DNA of 6,202 nucleotides from CAIJKW01 sp964443365 (GCA_964443365.1 CAYUCM010000037.1:1-6202); one strand, 5' to 3'. Counted from the stretch's first letter, positions 1-6,202 are shown. Notes: a model not told the origin generated them from the sequence alone. A program made the numbers and translations.

Positions 1-40
1 AAAAGCCGCGCCCTTGGACATTCCTTGGACGCGGCTTTCT
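1..40 (-). terminator. Rho-independent terminator at the end of the gene run
   Basis: Bases 2-10 and 30-38 form a perfect 9-bp inverted repeat, rich in G+C in its core. Read on the minus strand it is followed by a T run that reaches the window edge (bases 4-1), so the tail may be longer than seen. A weaker inner pairing can lengthen the stem by about three pairs. The 19-base loop holds the octamer CCTTGGAC twice (12-19 and 23-30). It lies about 40 bases past the stop of the small membrane protein gene, where a terminator for this minus-strand run would be expected. The plus strand also has a T-rich tail (36-58), so it could act in both directions on a convergent neighbour outside the window. 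Confidence 0.75.
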
Positions 41-80
41 CATTTGTTTTTTAATTTAATTTGCGCCACCCATGCCCATG

Positions 81-311
81 CTAGTTGTTTGCTGTATTTC
101 TTATGAACTCCACAATCAATTTTAGATCCGCCCAAACTAAAATTATCATGTCCTTGACATATTGCGCAAATTGTTTCACTGACTCTTTCGCTAAGACAGC
201 CCTCATGTCAACTCCAATTAGATTTAGTAGCACCAAAGCTACTATGATAACAACAATGATTTCAATTATACCTTTATTATTGATTTTGCGATCGTTATTT
301 ATTTTGTTCAT
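81..311 (-). CDS. Small single-pass membrane protein, function unknown
   Basis: A 76-residue protein, ATG start and TAG stop. A polar, basic, asparagine-rich N-terminus (residues 1-13) is followed by a strongly hydrophobic segment (about 14-33), then by Gly-Val-Asp-Met-Arg (33-37). The second half (about 44-71) looks like an amphipathic helix with Trp60 and regularly spaced acidic and basic residues. By the positive-inside rule the N-terminus should be cytoplasmic, with the amphipathic part outside or lying on the membrane. I believe similar short proteins (one membrane helix, then a G-[VIF]-[DN]-[LM]-R turn) occur in Parcubacteria genomes, but I know of no function. The hydrophobic stretch recalls a type IV prepilin N-terminus, but the spacing from the glycine to the glutamate is wrong. 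Reasons to call it real: start and stop fit the gap between the peptidase gene and the terminator, the protein has organised membrane topology, and an extended -10 element lies just upstream. No Shine-Dalgarno sequence is present. Confidence 0.75.
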   Translation of the reverse strand: MNKINNDRKINNKGIIEIIVVIIVALVLLNLIGVDMRAVLAKESVKQFAQYVKDMIILVWADLKLIVEFIRNTANN

Positions 312-346
312 TTTGATTATGAGTTTTATTTGTATCTATAAGATTT

Positions 347-355
347 ATTATAACA
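347..355 (-). promoter_or_regulatory. Extended -10 promoter element for the small membrane protein gene
   Basis: On the minus strand this reads TGTTATAAT, a perfect TGn-TATAAT extended -10. The -35 region at 17-bp spacing (370-375) reads CTTCCA, only three of six matches to TTGACA, which is tolerable for an extended -10 promoter. Transcription would begin near 340, giving a leader of roughly 28 bases before the ATG at 311. The element lies between the peptidase stop codon (361-363) and the small gene, so the small gene could be transcribed alone as well as by read-through. Inference from consensus only. Confidence 0.5.
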
Positions 356-360
356 CAAAC

Positions 361-1668
361 TTATTTCTTTGGAAGATAAACCATTGGATCTAGGTATGCC
401 TCAATCGGCGCTATCGGCATTCTATAAACTTTTCCTCCACACGATAGACTTGGTCTGTTTTCAACTCTTACAGCTGCTCCGTCGTATACGGCTAAATGAA
501 GATGTGGACCTGTAGAATAACCAGTGTTTCCAGATAATCCAATTATCTCTCCGGTTACAACCTTTTGTCCTTCTTTAACACTTATAACAGAAAGGTGAGC
601 GTAAATTGATGCAAGGCCATTATCATGTTTGATTAATACCCATCTTCCAAATGATGCACCCTTACATGTTATGTCCGTGTCCCCTTCTCCAATTATAATT
701 CCAGAAAGCACAGCCTTAATTGGCGTTCCAACTTTTGCACCAAAATCAACCCCATTATGAGTTCCTGATTTGTATAATCTTTTCGAAGCAGATGTTTTTC
801 CAAATAATTGAGTAATAATAACCTTATCAAGAGGCCATGAAAACGGTCTGTCTGAAGAGTTCTTGGGAATAAGTGATGGATTGAGAGTGTATTTTAGTGT
901 CGATTCATAATCAAACAATTCTTTCTCTAGCGCTTCTTTTTCTTTTTTTCTTTGCGCAAGTATTTCTTGGTATGTCTTTTCTTGATTCTTCGTTTCTTTT
1001 AATATCTGAGATTGCTCTTTTGTATTTTCATCCACGACTTTCTTTTTGCCAGAAAGCTCTGTTTGAAGTGATGATAATTCTTTTTTTGTTTCTTCTTTTT
1101 CTGTTTTATTTTGAACGAGGATTTTCTTCTCTTGTCTTAATGATCCTATTTCATCATTTAATCTGCTATTCAATTGCACCAAATTGTCTATTTCAACCAA
1201 GGCGTCAGATAAATTTTTAGAGTTTAATAAATTTTCAATTAATGTATTTCCTTCTTTAAATTGAATATTTTGTAAATCTTTAGAAATCGTTTGTCTAAAT
1301 TTTTCTGTTTGATTTTCTGAGGTCTTAATATTTAGTCCAAGTTTTTGAATTGCTAAATTAGCCTTCTCAATTTTAAGTTTTGTCTGTTTAATGTCTGCAT
1401 CCAATCTTTTTCCGTTTTGTTTAAGTGACTTTATTTTATTCTGTAGGGTAAGGGCTTCTTTTGAAGTTTTATCCGTTAACTCTTCATATAGCTGTATCTC
1501 CCTATTTAAAGCTTCTATGTTTTTATTTTTTTCACCTATTTTGTTTTGCAATTCTTCAACTGTTGCGGCGTCTAATGTTTTTATATTTTGAACGAATAAA
1601 AAAGTAAAACACAATGTGCATAAGATCCCAATTATCCAAATTGTTACATGGTGTTTTTTTATAAACAT
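361..1668 (-). CDS. Secreted coiled-coil M23 (LytM-type) peptidoglycan endopeptidase
   Basis: A 435-residue protein of EnvC-like layout. Residues 1-35 are a basic start plus hydrophobic helix (signal peptide or anchor; possible cleavage near 34-35). Residues about 36-258 are a charged K/E/Q-rich heptad-like region, a long coiled coil. The C-terminal part from about 275 is an M23 domain. The zinc-site residues are all present: H304 and D308 (HxxxD in HNGVD), H358 (in YAHLS), and H389/H391 (HLH after STGP). It should therefore be an active metallo-endopeptidase cutting peptide cross-links outside the membrane, rather than a degenerate EnvC-type activator. C335 and C410, within the domain, could form a disulfide. 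The gene starts 11 bases after the gltX stop, so it is probably co-transcribed; no Shine-Dalgarno sequence precedes it. Cysteines 17 and 20 do not fit a lipobox. Its neighbourhood with murG and ftsW suggests a role in growth or septum splitting; that role is inferred. Confidence 0.9.
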   Translation of the reverse strand: MFIKKHHVTIWIIGILCTLCFTFLFVQNIKTLDAATVEELQNKIGEKNKNIEALNREIQLYEELTDKTSKEALTLQNKIKSLKQNGKRLDADIKQTKLKIEKANLAIQKLGLNIKTSENQTEKFRQTISKDLQNIQFKEGNTLIENLLNSKNLSDALVEIDNLVQLNSRLNDEIGSLRQEKKILVQNKTEKEETKKELSSLQTELSGKKKVVDENTKEQSQILKETKNQEKTYQEILAQRKKEKEALEKELFDYESTLKYTLNPSLIPKNSSDRPFSWPLDKVIITQLFGKTSASKRLYKSGTHNGVDFGAKVGTPIKAVLSGIIIGEGDTDITCKGASFGRWVLIKHDNGLASIYAHLSVISVKEGQKVVTGEIIGLSGNTGYSTGPHLHLAVYDGAAVRVENRPSLSCGGKVYRMPIAPIEAYLDPMVYLPKK

Positions 1669-1679
1669 GATTTGTTAAT

Positions 1680-3170
1680 TTAAATTACTTTTTCACCTAA
1701 AAGACTAACGGCTCTTTGAATTCTGGCCAGTGTTTCTTCTCGCCCAACAATTTCTCCCATGGTAAATGGATCAGGAGATTTGTCTTTTCCTGATAGTGAT
1801 ACTCTTATGGCCCAAAGTACAATTCCCCTACCCTCCTTTTCTGCTATTGGCCACAAAACTTCTTTTACAGAATCTTTGTTCCAATTTTCTTTTTCAATAT
1901 TTTCCAATTCTTTTTTACAAACGGAAAGTATTTTAGAAAGAGATTCTGGTGTTACATCTATTCCCTTTCTCATCTTTTCTGAACAAATTAAAAGTTCTGG
2001 ATTATAAAGCGGAGCGATGAAGAAATATTCAAAATCTCCAGCGTCATACATTTCTTGAACTTGCTTAAAATATTCTAATCTATCTCTTACAACTTCAATG
2101 ACCTTGTCTATTCTTGGCTTATAAGTATCTAGTGTAGAAATATGTTCCGGAATAAACATTTCTATATTTTTTTTGTATTCATCGTGAGAAATTTTGAGCA
2201 TGTGCTCTTTGTTTACCCATTTGAGTTTGACATCGTTAAAATTTCCTCCACTCTTGTGAATTTTTTCTATGGTGAACAAATCTTTTAGTTCTGGTATTGA
2301 GAACAGTTCATTGTTGCCACCTGGATGCCATCCAATTAATGCAAGAAAATTAGCGATAGCTTCAGGTAAATAACCATCACTTCTATAATCCAATAAATCC
2401 TTTGCACCATCTCTTTTTCCCAATTTCTTTTTTCCATCTGGACCCATGATTGGAGGAAGTGTTACAAAAGCCGGTCTTTGTATTTCAAGTGCTTCATATA
2501 GAGCAAGAAATTTTGGAGTTGATGAAATAAATTCATCTGCTCTAAAAATGTGAGTAACGCCCATTTCTAAATCGTCAATAATATGAGCAAAATTATATGT
2601 TGGATAACCGTCACTTTTAATCAAAATAAAATCATCCAGTGCTTCTGGGCCAGCTTCCAAATCTCCTCTAGCTAAATCATGCCATTTTGTTTTTTGTGGA
2701 TTTGTTATTTTTAATCTAAGAGCTCTTGTTCCATCCCAAGCAGGTGGATTTTCTGGTCTGTGATTTCTGTATAGAAAAGGTTTTTTGTCATCCTCGGCTT
2801 GCTTTCTAAAACCTTCTAGTTCTTCTTCAGAATATGGATCTGCATACGCCAGCCCTTTATCTATTAATATTTGTGCATATTTTTTGTACGAATCCAATCT
2901 CTCAGACTGTAAGTATGGCGCATTTGGACCACCAACATCTGGGCCCTCATCCCAATCTATACCTACCCATCGTAATGATTCTATTATATGAGCAATTGAT
3001 CCTGGAACTTCTCTTTCTTTGTCTGTATCTTCAATTCTAAGAATCATTGTCCCATTATTTTTACGAGCAAACAGCCACGCATAAAGTGCAGTTCTAACAC
3101 CACCAACATGCATAAAACCTGTTGGTGATGGGGCAAATCTCGTTATTACTTTTTTATTTATATCATTCAT
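1680..3170 (-). CDS. gltX: Glutamate--tRNA ligase (GluRS, class I)
   Basis: A 496-residue protein that activates glutamate with ATP and attaches it to tRNA-Glu in the cytoplasm; the length is typical of bacterial GluRS. The Rossmann domain begins at once with FAPSPTG (12-18) and the HIGH-type motif HVGG (21-24), then RIEDTD (45-50). The region around 185-232 (YPTYNFAHIIDD, then ADEFISSTPK) matches the tRNA-acceptor and catalytic region. The KMSKR loop reads KLGKRDGA (249-256), with glycine in place of the usual serine. Residues from about 320 form the helical anticodon-binding part, ending in the family-like stretch RVSLSGKDKSPDPF (456-469). The first ATG gives the normal distance to the HVGG motif, so the start is secure. 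It lies 38 bases after murG and 11 before the peptidase gene, with no Shine-Dalgarno sequence. Many bacteria of this kind use a non-discriminating GluRS with GatCAB; nothing visible here settles that. Confidence 0.97.
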   Translation of the reverse strand: MNDINKKVITRFAPSPTGFMHVGGVRTALYAWLFARKNNGTMILRIEDTDKEREVPGSIAHIIESLRWVGIDWDEGPDVGGPNAPYLQSERLDSYKKYAQILIDKGLAYADPYSEEELEGFRKQAEDDKKPFLYRNHRPENPPAWDGTRALRLKITNPQKTKWHDLARGDLEAGPEALDDFILIKSDGYPTYNFAHIIDDLEMGVTHIFRADEFISSTPKFLALYEALEIQRPAFVTLPPIMGPDGKKKLGKRDGAKDLLDYRSDGYLPEAIANFLALIGWHPGGNNELFSIPELKDLFTIEKIHKSGGNFNDVKLKWVNKEHMLKISHDEYKKNIEMFIPEHISTLDTYKPRIDKVIEVVRDRLEYFKQVQEMYDAGDFEYFFIAPLYNPELLICSEKMRKGIDVTPESLSKILSVCKKELENIEKENWNKDSVKEVLWPIAEKEGRGIVLWAIRVSLSGKDKSPDPFTMGEIVGREETLARIQRAVSLLGEKVI

Positions 3171-3208
3171 TTTTTATACTTAATTAGAATTTTAATTTTT
3201 GTGTTGTT

Positions 3209-4351
3209 TTATTCAATCTCATGTTTGAGTGCTATTTTAAGTATCTCTTTAGCAATCACTTCTCCGGCGTCTGGTCTTGCAAAAGTTTTTGCTCCCTCTA
3301 TCATTCTTTGTCTGACATTTTCATTGTTCACAATTCTGTCTACTTCGTTTAAAATAATATCTGTACTTAGATTTGATTCTTCTATAACTACACAACCGCC
3401 GCTTCTTGCAAAATTATAAGAATTCTTGCGTTGATGATCTCCATGTGAGTCGGTAATGGGAATAATAATACTTGGAACTCCCCATAGGGCGATTTCAAAA
3501 ACGGTTGAACCACCACGTGAAATAATTACACTTGCTGCTCCCGCACACATTCTCATTGAAAGAGAGTTTAAATAATCAAAAGGTCTATATCTTGTTTTAT
3601 GTGCATTATTCTCAAGAATGACATTTGCTGTTCTTCTAACTTCTTCTATATTCGCCTTTCCCGTTTGATGAATAACTTGATATTTTTCAACGAGTCTTGG
3701 TAGTGACTCTAATATCGTATCGTTTATAATCTTTGCGCCAATAGATCCACCCATTACAAAAATTACAGGAACGTCCGCTTCTAGCCCAAGATATTCTGCT
3801 GCGCCGTTAGAAAGTATTTGGTTAATTTCCTGTCTTACAGGATTTCCAGTGTAGGCCACTTTATCTTCGTCAAAAAATTCTGAAGCTTCTTTATAAGACA
3901 CGGCAATTTTTGTTGCAAATTTTCCAGCCCATTTTGAAACTCTACCTGGTACACTGTCTGACTCGTGAATTATTATTGGAATTTTGAAAAAACGACCAGC
4001 GAATAGAGCTGGATAACTTACATATCCGCCCTTTGCAAATATCACATCCGGCATTAAGAAAAACATCTTGACCAAAGCTTCTGCAACGCCAAATCCCATC
4101 TTAAAAATATCAATAAAATTTAGGAGCTTAGAAATACCCCTAGGGTTTATTCTTTTTTTGCCGGCTGCAACGTGTATATATTCAATCTCTTGATCAAATA
4201 GAACTTTGGCATTATAGCGTTGATTTGCCATGTAATAGATTTTTGGCGCAAGGATTTTTTCCTTACGAGCAATCTCTCTTATACTTTCTGCAACCGCTAT
4301 TAGCGGGTAAAAATGGCCTCCTGTGCCACCTCCTGTAAGCAAAATCTTCAT
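3209..4351 (-). CDS. murG: MurG, lipid II synthase (UDP-GlcNAc transferase)
   Basis: A 380-residue GT-B glycosyltransferase that adds GlcNAc from UDP-GlcNAc to lipid I, giving lipid II on the inner face of the membrane. N-terminal domain: glycine-rich loop GGGTGGHFYP (7-16, with H13), GGYVS (108-112), HESD (129-132, where HEQN is usual) and GNPVR (169-173). C-terminal donor domain: GGSIGA (201-206, GGSQGA usual), SRGGST (278-283) with E286, and HQRKN (306-310) carrying the conserved glutamine and asparagine. The hydrophobic patch near 80-100 fits membrane docking. The start is fixed: MKILLTGGGTGGH is the standard N-terminus, and an in-frame TAA lies within the -10 element just upstream. It precedes gltX by 38 bases and lies two genes from ftsW, whose protein family polymerises the MurG product after flipping. 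Confidence 0.97.
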   Translation of the reverse strand: MKILLTGGGTGGHFYPLIAVAESIREIARKEKILAPKIYYMANQRYNAKVLFDQEIEYIHVAAGKKRINPRGISKLLNFIDIFKMGFGVAEALVKMFFLMPDVIFAKGGYVSYPALFAGRFFKIPIIIHESDSVPGRVSKWAGKFATKIAVSYKEASEFFDEDKVAYTGNPVRQEINQILSNGAAEYLGLEADVPVIFVMGGSIGAKIINDTILESLPRLVEKYQVIHQTGKANIEEVRRTANVILENNAHKTRYRPFDYLNSLSMRMCAGAASVIISRGGSTVFEIALWGVPSIIIPITDSHGDHQRKNSYNFARSGGCVVIEESNLSTDIILNEVDRIVNNENVRQRMIEGAKTFARPDAGEVIAKEILKIALKHEIE

Positions 4352-4359
4352 ATATATAG

Positions 4360-4387
4360 ATTATAGCATTTTAAGGGCTTCACACAA
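4360..4387 (-). promoter_or_regulatory. Extended -10 promoter directly before murG, likely leaderless
   Basis: The minus strand reads TGCTATAAT at 4368-4360, a perfect extended -10. A TTGTGT hexamer (4387-4382, first three bases matching TTGACA) lies 16 bp upstream. Only 8 bases separate the -10 from the murG ATG, so transcription should begin zero to two bases before the start codon, giving a leaderless mRNA. There is no Shine-Dalgarno sequence, consistent with that. Motif reading only; start-site mapping would be decisive. Confidence 0.55.
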
Positions 4388-4401
4388 ATGTTAAAACAGG
4401 T

Positions 4402-4501
4402 NNNNNNNNNNNNNNNNNNNNNNNNNNNNNNNNNNNNNNNNNNNNNNNNNNNNNNNNNNNNNNNNNNNNNNNNNNNNNNNNNNNNNNNNNNNNNNNNNNN
4501 N
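4402..4501. other. Assembly gap: 100 Ns, true size unknown
   Basis: Exactly 100 undetermined bases, the common placeholder for a scaffold join of unknown length. Any reading frame carried through it is arbitrary. It hides the lysS 3' boundary and whatever lies between lysS and murG. On the murG side the three minus-strand frames close at 4391-4393 (TAA), 4380-4382 (TGA) and 4348-4350 (TGA, overlapping the murG start as ATGA), so the tail of an unseen gene or of lysS may lie in 4352-4401. Confidence 0.97.
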
Positions 4502-6003
4502 TATTCCACCTTCTTTTTCATTAACGGAAAGGCCTGACATTCTCTTAGAGATTTGCCTTCTAGGAAACTAAATAATCTTTCTGAAATACCAAAACCAAAG
4601 GCTGGGGGCATACCATATTCTAGCGCCTCAACATATTCTTCATCTGCCATTTGGGCTTCTTCATCTCCAGCGTCACGTAATGCTTGCTGAGCTTTAAATC
4701 TTTCTTCTTGATCTATTGGGTCGTTTAATTCGCTAAAACCTTTACCAACTTCACTTCCTGCAAGAATAATTTGAAATCTCTCCACTACCCTTTCGTCTTC
4801 TCTTGATTTTTTGGCAAGCGTCTCAAGATACACAGGAATACCAATTAAAAATCCTGGACCAGACAGAGTTTTTCTGACAGTTTTCCACAGCAAGTCAGTT
4901 CCTCTTTCAACACTTAGAGTCTTTTTATCAAATTCCACACCTTCCTTTTTTAGAACCTTCTCTACTTCATCTGTATTTGTATTATGAACATCAATATCAA
5001 ACTTCTCTTTCATTATTTTTGAATAATCATAAATTTGCCAATCTGAAGCTAAATCAAATGTGTGGCCCTTATTTTCAAAAACAGTTTTTCCATAAACTTT
5101 TTCTGCAATTTGAATATACATTTCTTTGACCATTTGCATACCTTTGTCAAAGTCACTGTATGCCTCGTAAAATTCCATTTGAGTATAATCCTGAGCATGC
5201 TCTGGAGAAATTCCTTCATTTCTAAAAATACGTCCGATTTCAAAAGTCTTTGGAAGCCCAGCAACAAGAAGTCTTTTTTGCCACAATTCTCCTGCTGAAA
5301 TTCTTAAATAAACATCCATGTCTAATGCATTATGATGTGTGACAAAAGGACGAGCATCAGCGCCACCTGTTGTGTTTTCAAGAGTAGGAGTTTCAACTTC
5401 TATAAAATCTCTATCAAGAAGGAATGATCTCATGGTGTTCCAAAAAATACTTCTTCTTTTCATCATGTCTCTAAGCTCTGTATTTAAAACCATATCGACA
5501 TAACGCTTTCTATATCTTTCATCCTCATCAGCTATTCCAAACCAAGAATCAGGAATTGGACGAAGACTTTTTGACAGAAGTCTCCAAGTTTTAACGAGTA
5601 AGGCGTTTGTCCCCCTTTTTGTTATATAAGCAACACCCGTAAATTCTATAAAGTCACTTGAATCTATTAATGTGAAAAAATCGTTAATATTTTCTTCTCC
5701 TAAATTATCTATAGATAGAAAACATTGAACTTTCTCAGTTCCAGTTTCAGACTCGTTTTTTGGTGTACTTATAGTTCCATCCATTACATCGACAAAACCA
5801 ACCTTACCCTGCCCTCTCACGGACATTATTCTTCCGCCTATTGTTACTTCTTTTTGAGAATCAAGCAATTGCTTAAATTCTTCAGTGAATTGTTTGTTAG
5901 TGTAATCAATATTTGAAACAACTGGAAAAGCCTCTAATCCCTTAGTTTTTAATAATTTGACTTTTTCTATGCGTTGTTCTCGTATTTCTTCAATTGATGT
6001 CAT
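4502..6003 (-). CDS. lysS: Lysine--tRNA ligase (LysRS, class II), 3' end at assembly gap
   Basis: 500 residues are visible; the enzyme charges tRNA-Lys in the cytoplasm. The N-terminal OB-fold anticodon-binding domain spans about 50-145 (IGGRIMSVRGQGKVGF begins at 55). The class II catalytic domain follows: motif 1 around 181-208, the LysRS signature ARPFVTHHNALDMD (217-230), motif 2 around FRNEGIS (260-266), GFSELNDP (422-429) in the lysine-site region, and motif 3 GFGISERLF (470-478, arginine at 476). Motif 3 has the ER form rather than the IDR form of E. coli LysRS. AFPLMKKKVE (491-500) corresponds to the normal C-terminus of LysRS, so little or nothing is missing. The next codon is TAN: stop if the hidden base is A or G, tyrosine if C or T. 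An in-frame TAA four codons upstream fixes the ATG start. It lies 47 bases after ftsW. Confidence 0.95.
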
Positions 6004-6009
6004 GATTAG

Positions 6010-6018
6010 ATATTAGCA
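6010..6018 (-). promoter_or_regulatory. Possible extended -10 element directly before lysS
   Basis: The minus strand reads TGCTAATAT, an extended -10 with four of six matches to TATAAT, ending 6 bases before the lysS ATG. At normal spacing transcription would begin on the A of the ATG. The -35 region is poor (TTTTCC at 17 bp). Its support is its likeness in sequence and position to the stronger element before murG, and the absence of a Shine-Dalgarno sequence. Read-through from ftsW is the alternative. Confidence 0.35.
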
Positions 6019-6050
6019 TGAAATGGGATTATGGAAAATGGTGCGTTTGC

Positions 6051-6202
6051 TTATCTCTTCTGATACTTAGAAATATTCAAAATTATTCCCACTGATGCTA
6101 ACGTAAAGAATAGCGCCGTTCCTCCATGTGAAATGAAAATAAGTGGCGTTCCAGAAAGTGGGGTTATTGCAAGCATTGCAGACATGTTTAAGAAGGATTG
6201 TA
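6051..6202 (-). CDS. ftsW: FtsW/RodA-family (SEDS) glycosyltransferase, C-terminal fragment, probably FtsW
   Basis: Only the last 49 codons are in the window; the gene enters from the right edge and ends in TAA at 6053-6051. Reading on the minus strand from 6200, the peptide begins QSFLNMSAMLAITPLSGTPL and continues through FISHGG to LNISKYQKR. This is the C-terminal end of a SEDS protein: the loop equivalent to PLPFISYGGSS followed by the last membrane helix and a short basic cytoplasmic tail. SEDS proteins polymerise lipid II into glycan strands with a partner class B penicillin-binding protein; FtsW acts at the septum. Two usual residues differ: isoleucine for the proline before FIS, and histidine for the tyrosine of SYGG. 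FtsW is preferred over RodA because of the nearby murG and the LNISK-type ending, but the fragment is short and RodA is not excluded. Confidence 0.85.
   Translation of the reverse strand, partial: QSFLNMSAMLAITPLSGTPLIFISHGGTALFFTLASVGIILNISKYQKR

Noticed and set aside
58..80. Tiny minus-strand open frame (MGMGGAN) after the small gene, with a CATGGG repeat
   Set aside because: Seven codons without ribosome-binding signal; the repeat is too short to mean anything alone.
240..275. Type IV prepilin N-terminus in the small membrane protein
   Set aside because: Glutamate falls at the third residue after the glycine, not the fifth as in G-F-T-L-I-E, and the C-terminal half is an amphipathic helix rather than a pilin head.
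85..393. Open frame of 102 codons on the plus strand
   Set aside because: It is antisense to the small membrane gene and its promoter, and the product is a generic S/I/L-rich translation without domain features; the opposite strand has a better-organised protein.
897..1220. Plus-strand open frame of 107 codons rich in Phe and Leu
   Set aside because: It is the reverse complement of the lysine/glutamate-rich coiled coil, where AAA/GAA codons read backwards as TTT/TTC; a composition artefact.
1600..1668. Lipoprotein signal in the M23 protein (C17 or C20)
   Set aside because: The residue before each cysteine is leucine, not Gly/Ala/Ser as a lipobox needs.
3173..3178. TATAAA before gltX as a -10 element
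   Set aside because: It ends only two bases before the ATG, so transcription would begin inside the coding region; more likely part of an AT-rich leader within an operon.
4348..4401. lysS continuing through the gap to a TGA overlapping the murG start (ATGA coupling)
   Set aside because: The frame across 100 Ns is arbitrary, the resulting tail is cysteine-rich and unlike LysRS, and the stretch is better explained as murG promoter; not excluded.

Overview
The window is an AT-rich stretch (by eye about one-third G+C) in which every recognisable gene lies on the minus strand. Reading 5'->3' on that strand, from position 6202 down to 1, the order is: the C-terminal end of ftsW, lysS, murG, gltX, a coiled-coil M23 peptidase, a 76-residue membrane protein, and a rho-independent terminator at the window edge. 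The likely source is a Patescibacteria/CPR bacterium, probably Parcubacteria-like. This rests on the style of the proteins: the LysRS motif 3 form GFGISERLF, the MurG form HESDSVPGR, a cysteine-containing M23 domain, and a short N-rich membrane protein. It also rests on the mixed gene order. No gene needs TGA read as an amino acid, so the standard bacterial code fits and a UGA=Gly lineage (SR1/Gracilibacteria) is unlikely. The taxonomic call is inference from sequence style, not from a search.

Layout: ftsW (49 codons visible, 6051-6202) ends 47 bases before lysS. lysS (6003 down to about 4502) runs into 100 Ns at 4402-4501, the usual placeholder for a gap of unknown size. The codon at the gap edge reads TAN, so lysS could stop exactly there at 500 residues or could continue. 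murG (3209-4351) starts just beyond the gap. gltX (1680-3170) follows after 38 bases, and the M23 peptidase gene (361-1668) after 11 more. The small membrane protein gene (81-311) follows after 49 bases and has its own promoter-like element.

How the genes fit together: FtsW polymerises and MurG makes lipid II, and the M23 protein probably trims peptidoglycan, so three genes concern building and remodelling the wall. LysRS and GluRS charge tRNA. lysS sits between ftsW and murG, which are usually close neighbours in the division and cell-wall (dcw) cluster. Close same-strand spacing suggests co-transcription, with internal promoters possible before lysS, murG and the small gene.

The most noticeable non-coding signal is that none of the five visible start codons has a Shine-Dalgarno sequence. 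The starts of murG and lysS are instead preceded at 6-8 bases by an extended -10 element (TGC plus TATAAT or TAATAT), the arrangement expected of leaderless transcripts. I see no mobile element, CRISPR array, RNA gene or unfamiliar multi-gene system here; apart from the small membrane protein this is a housekeeping region.
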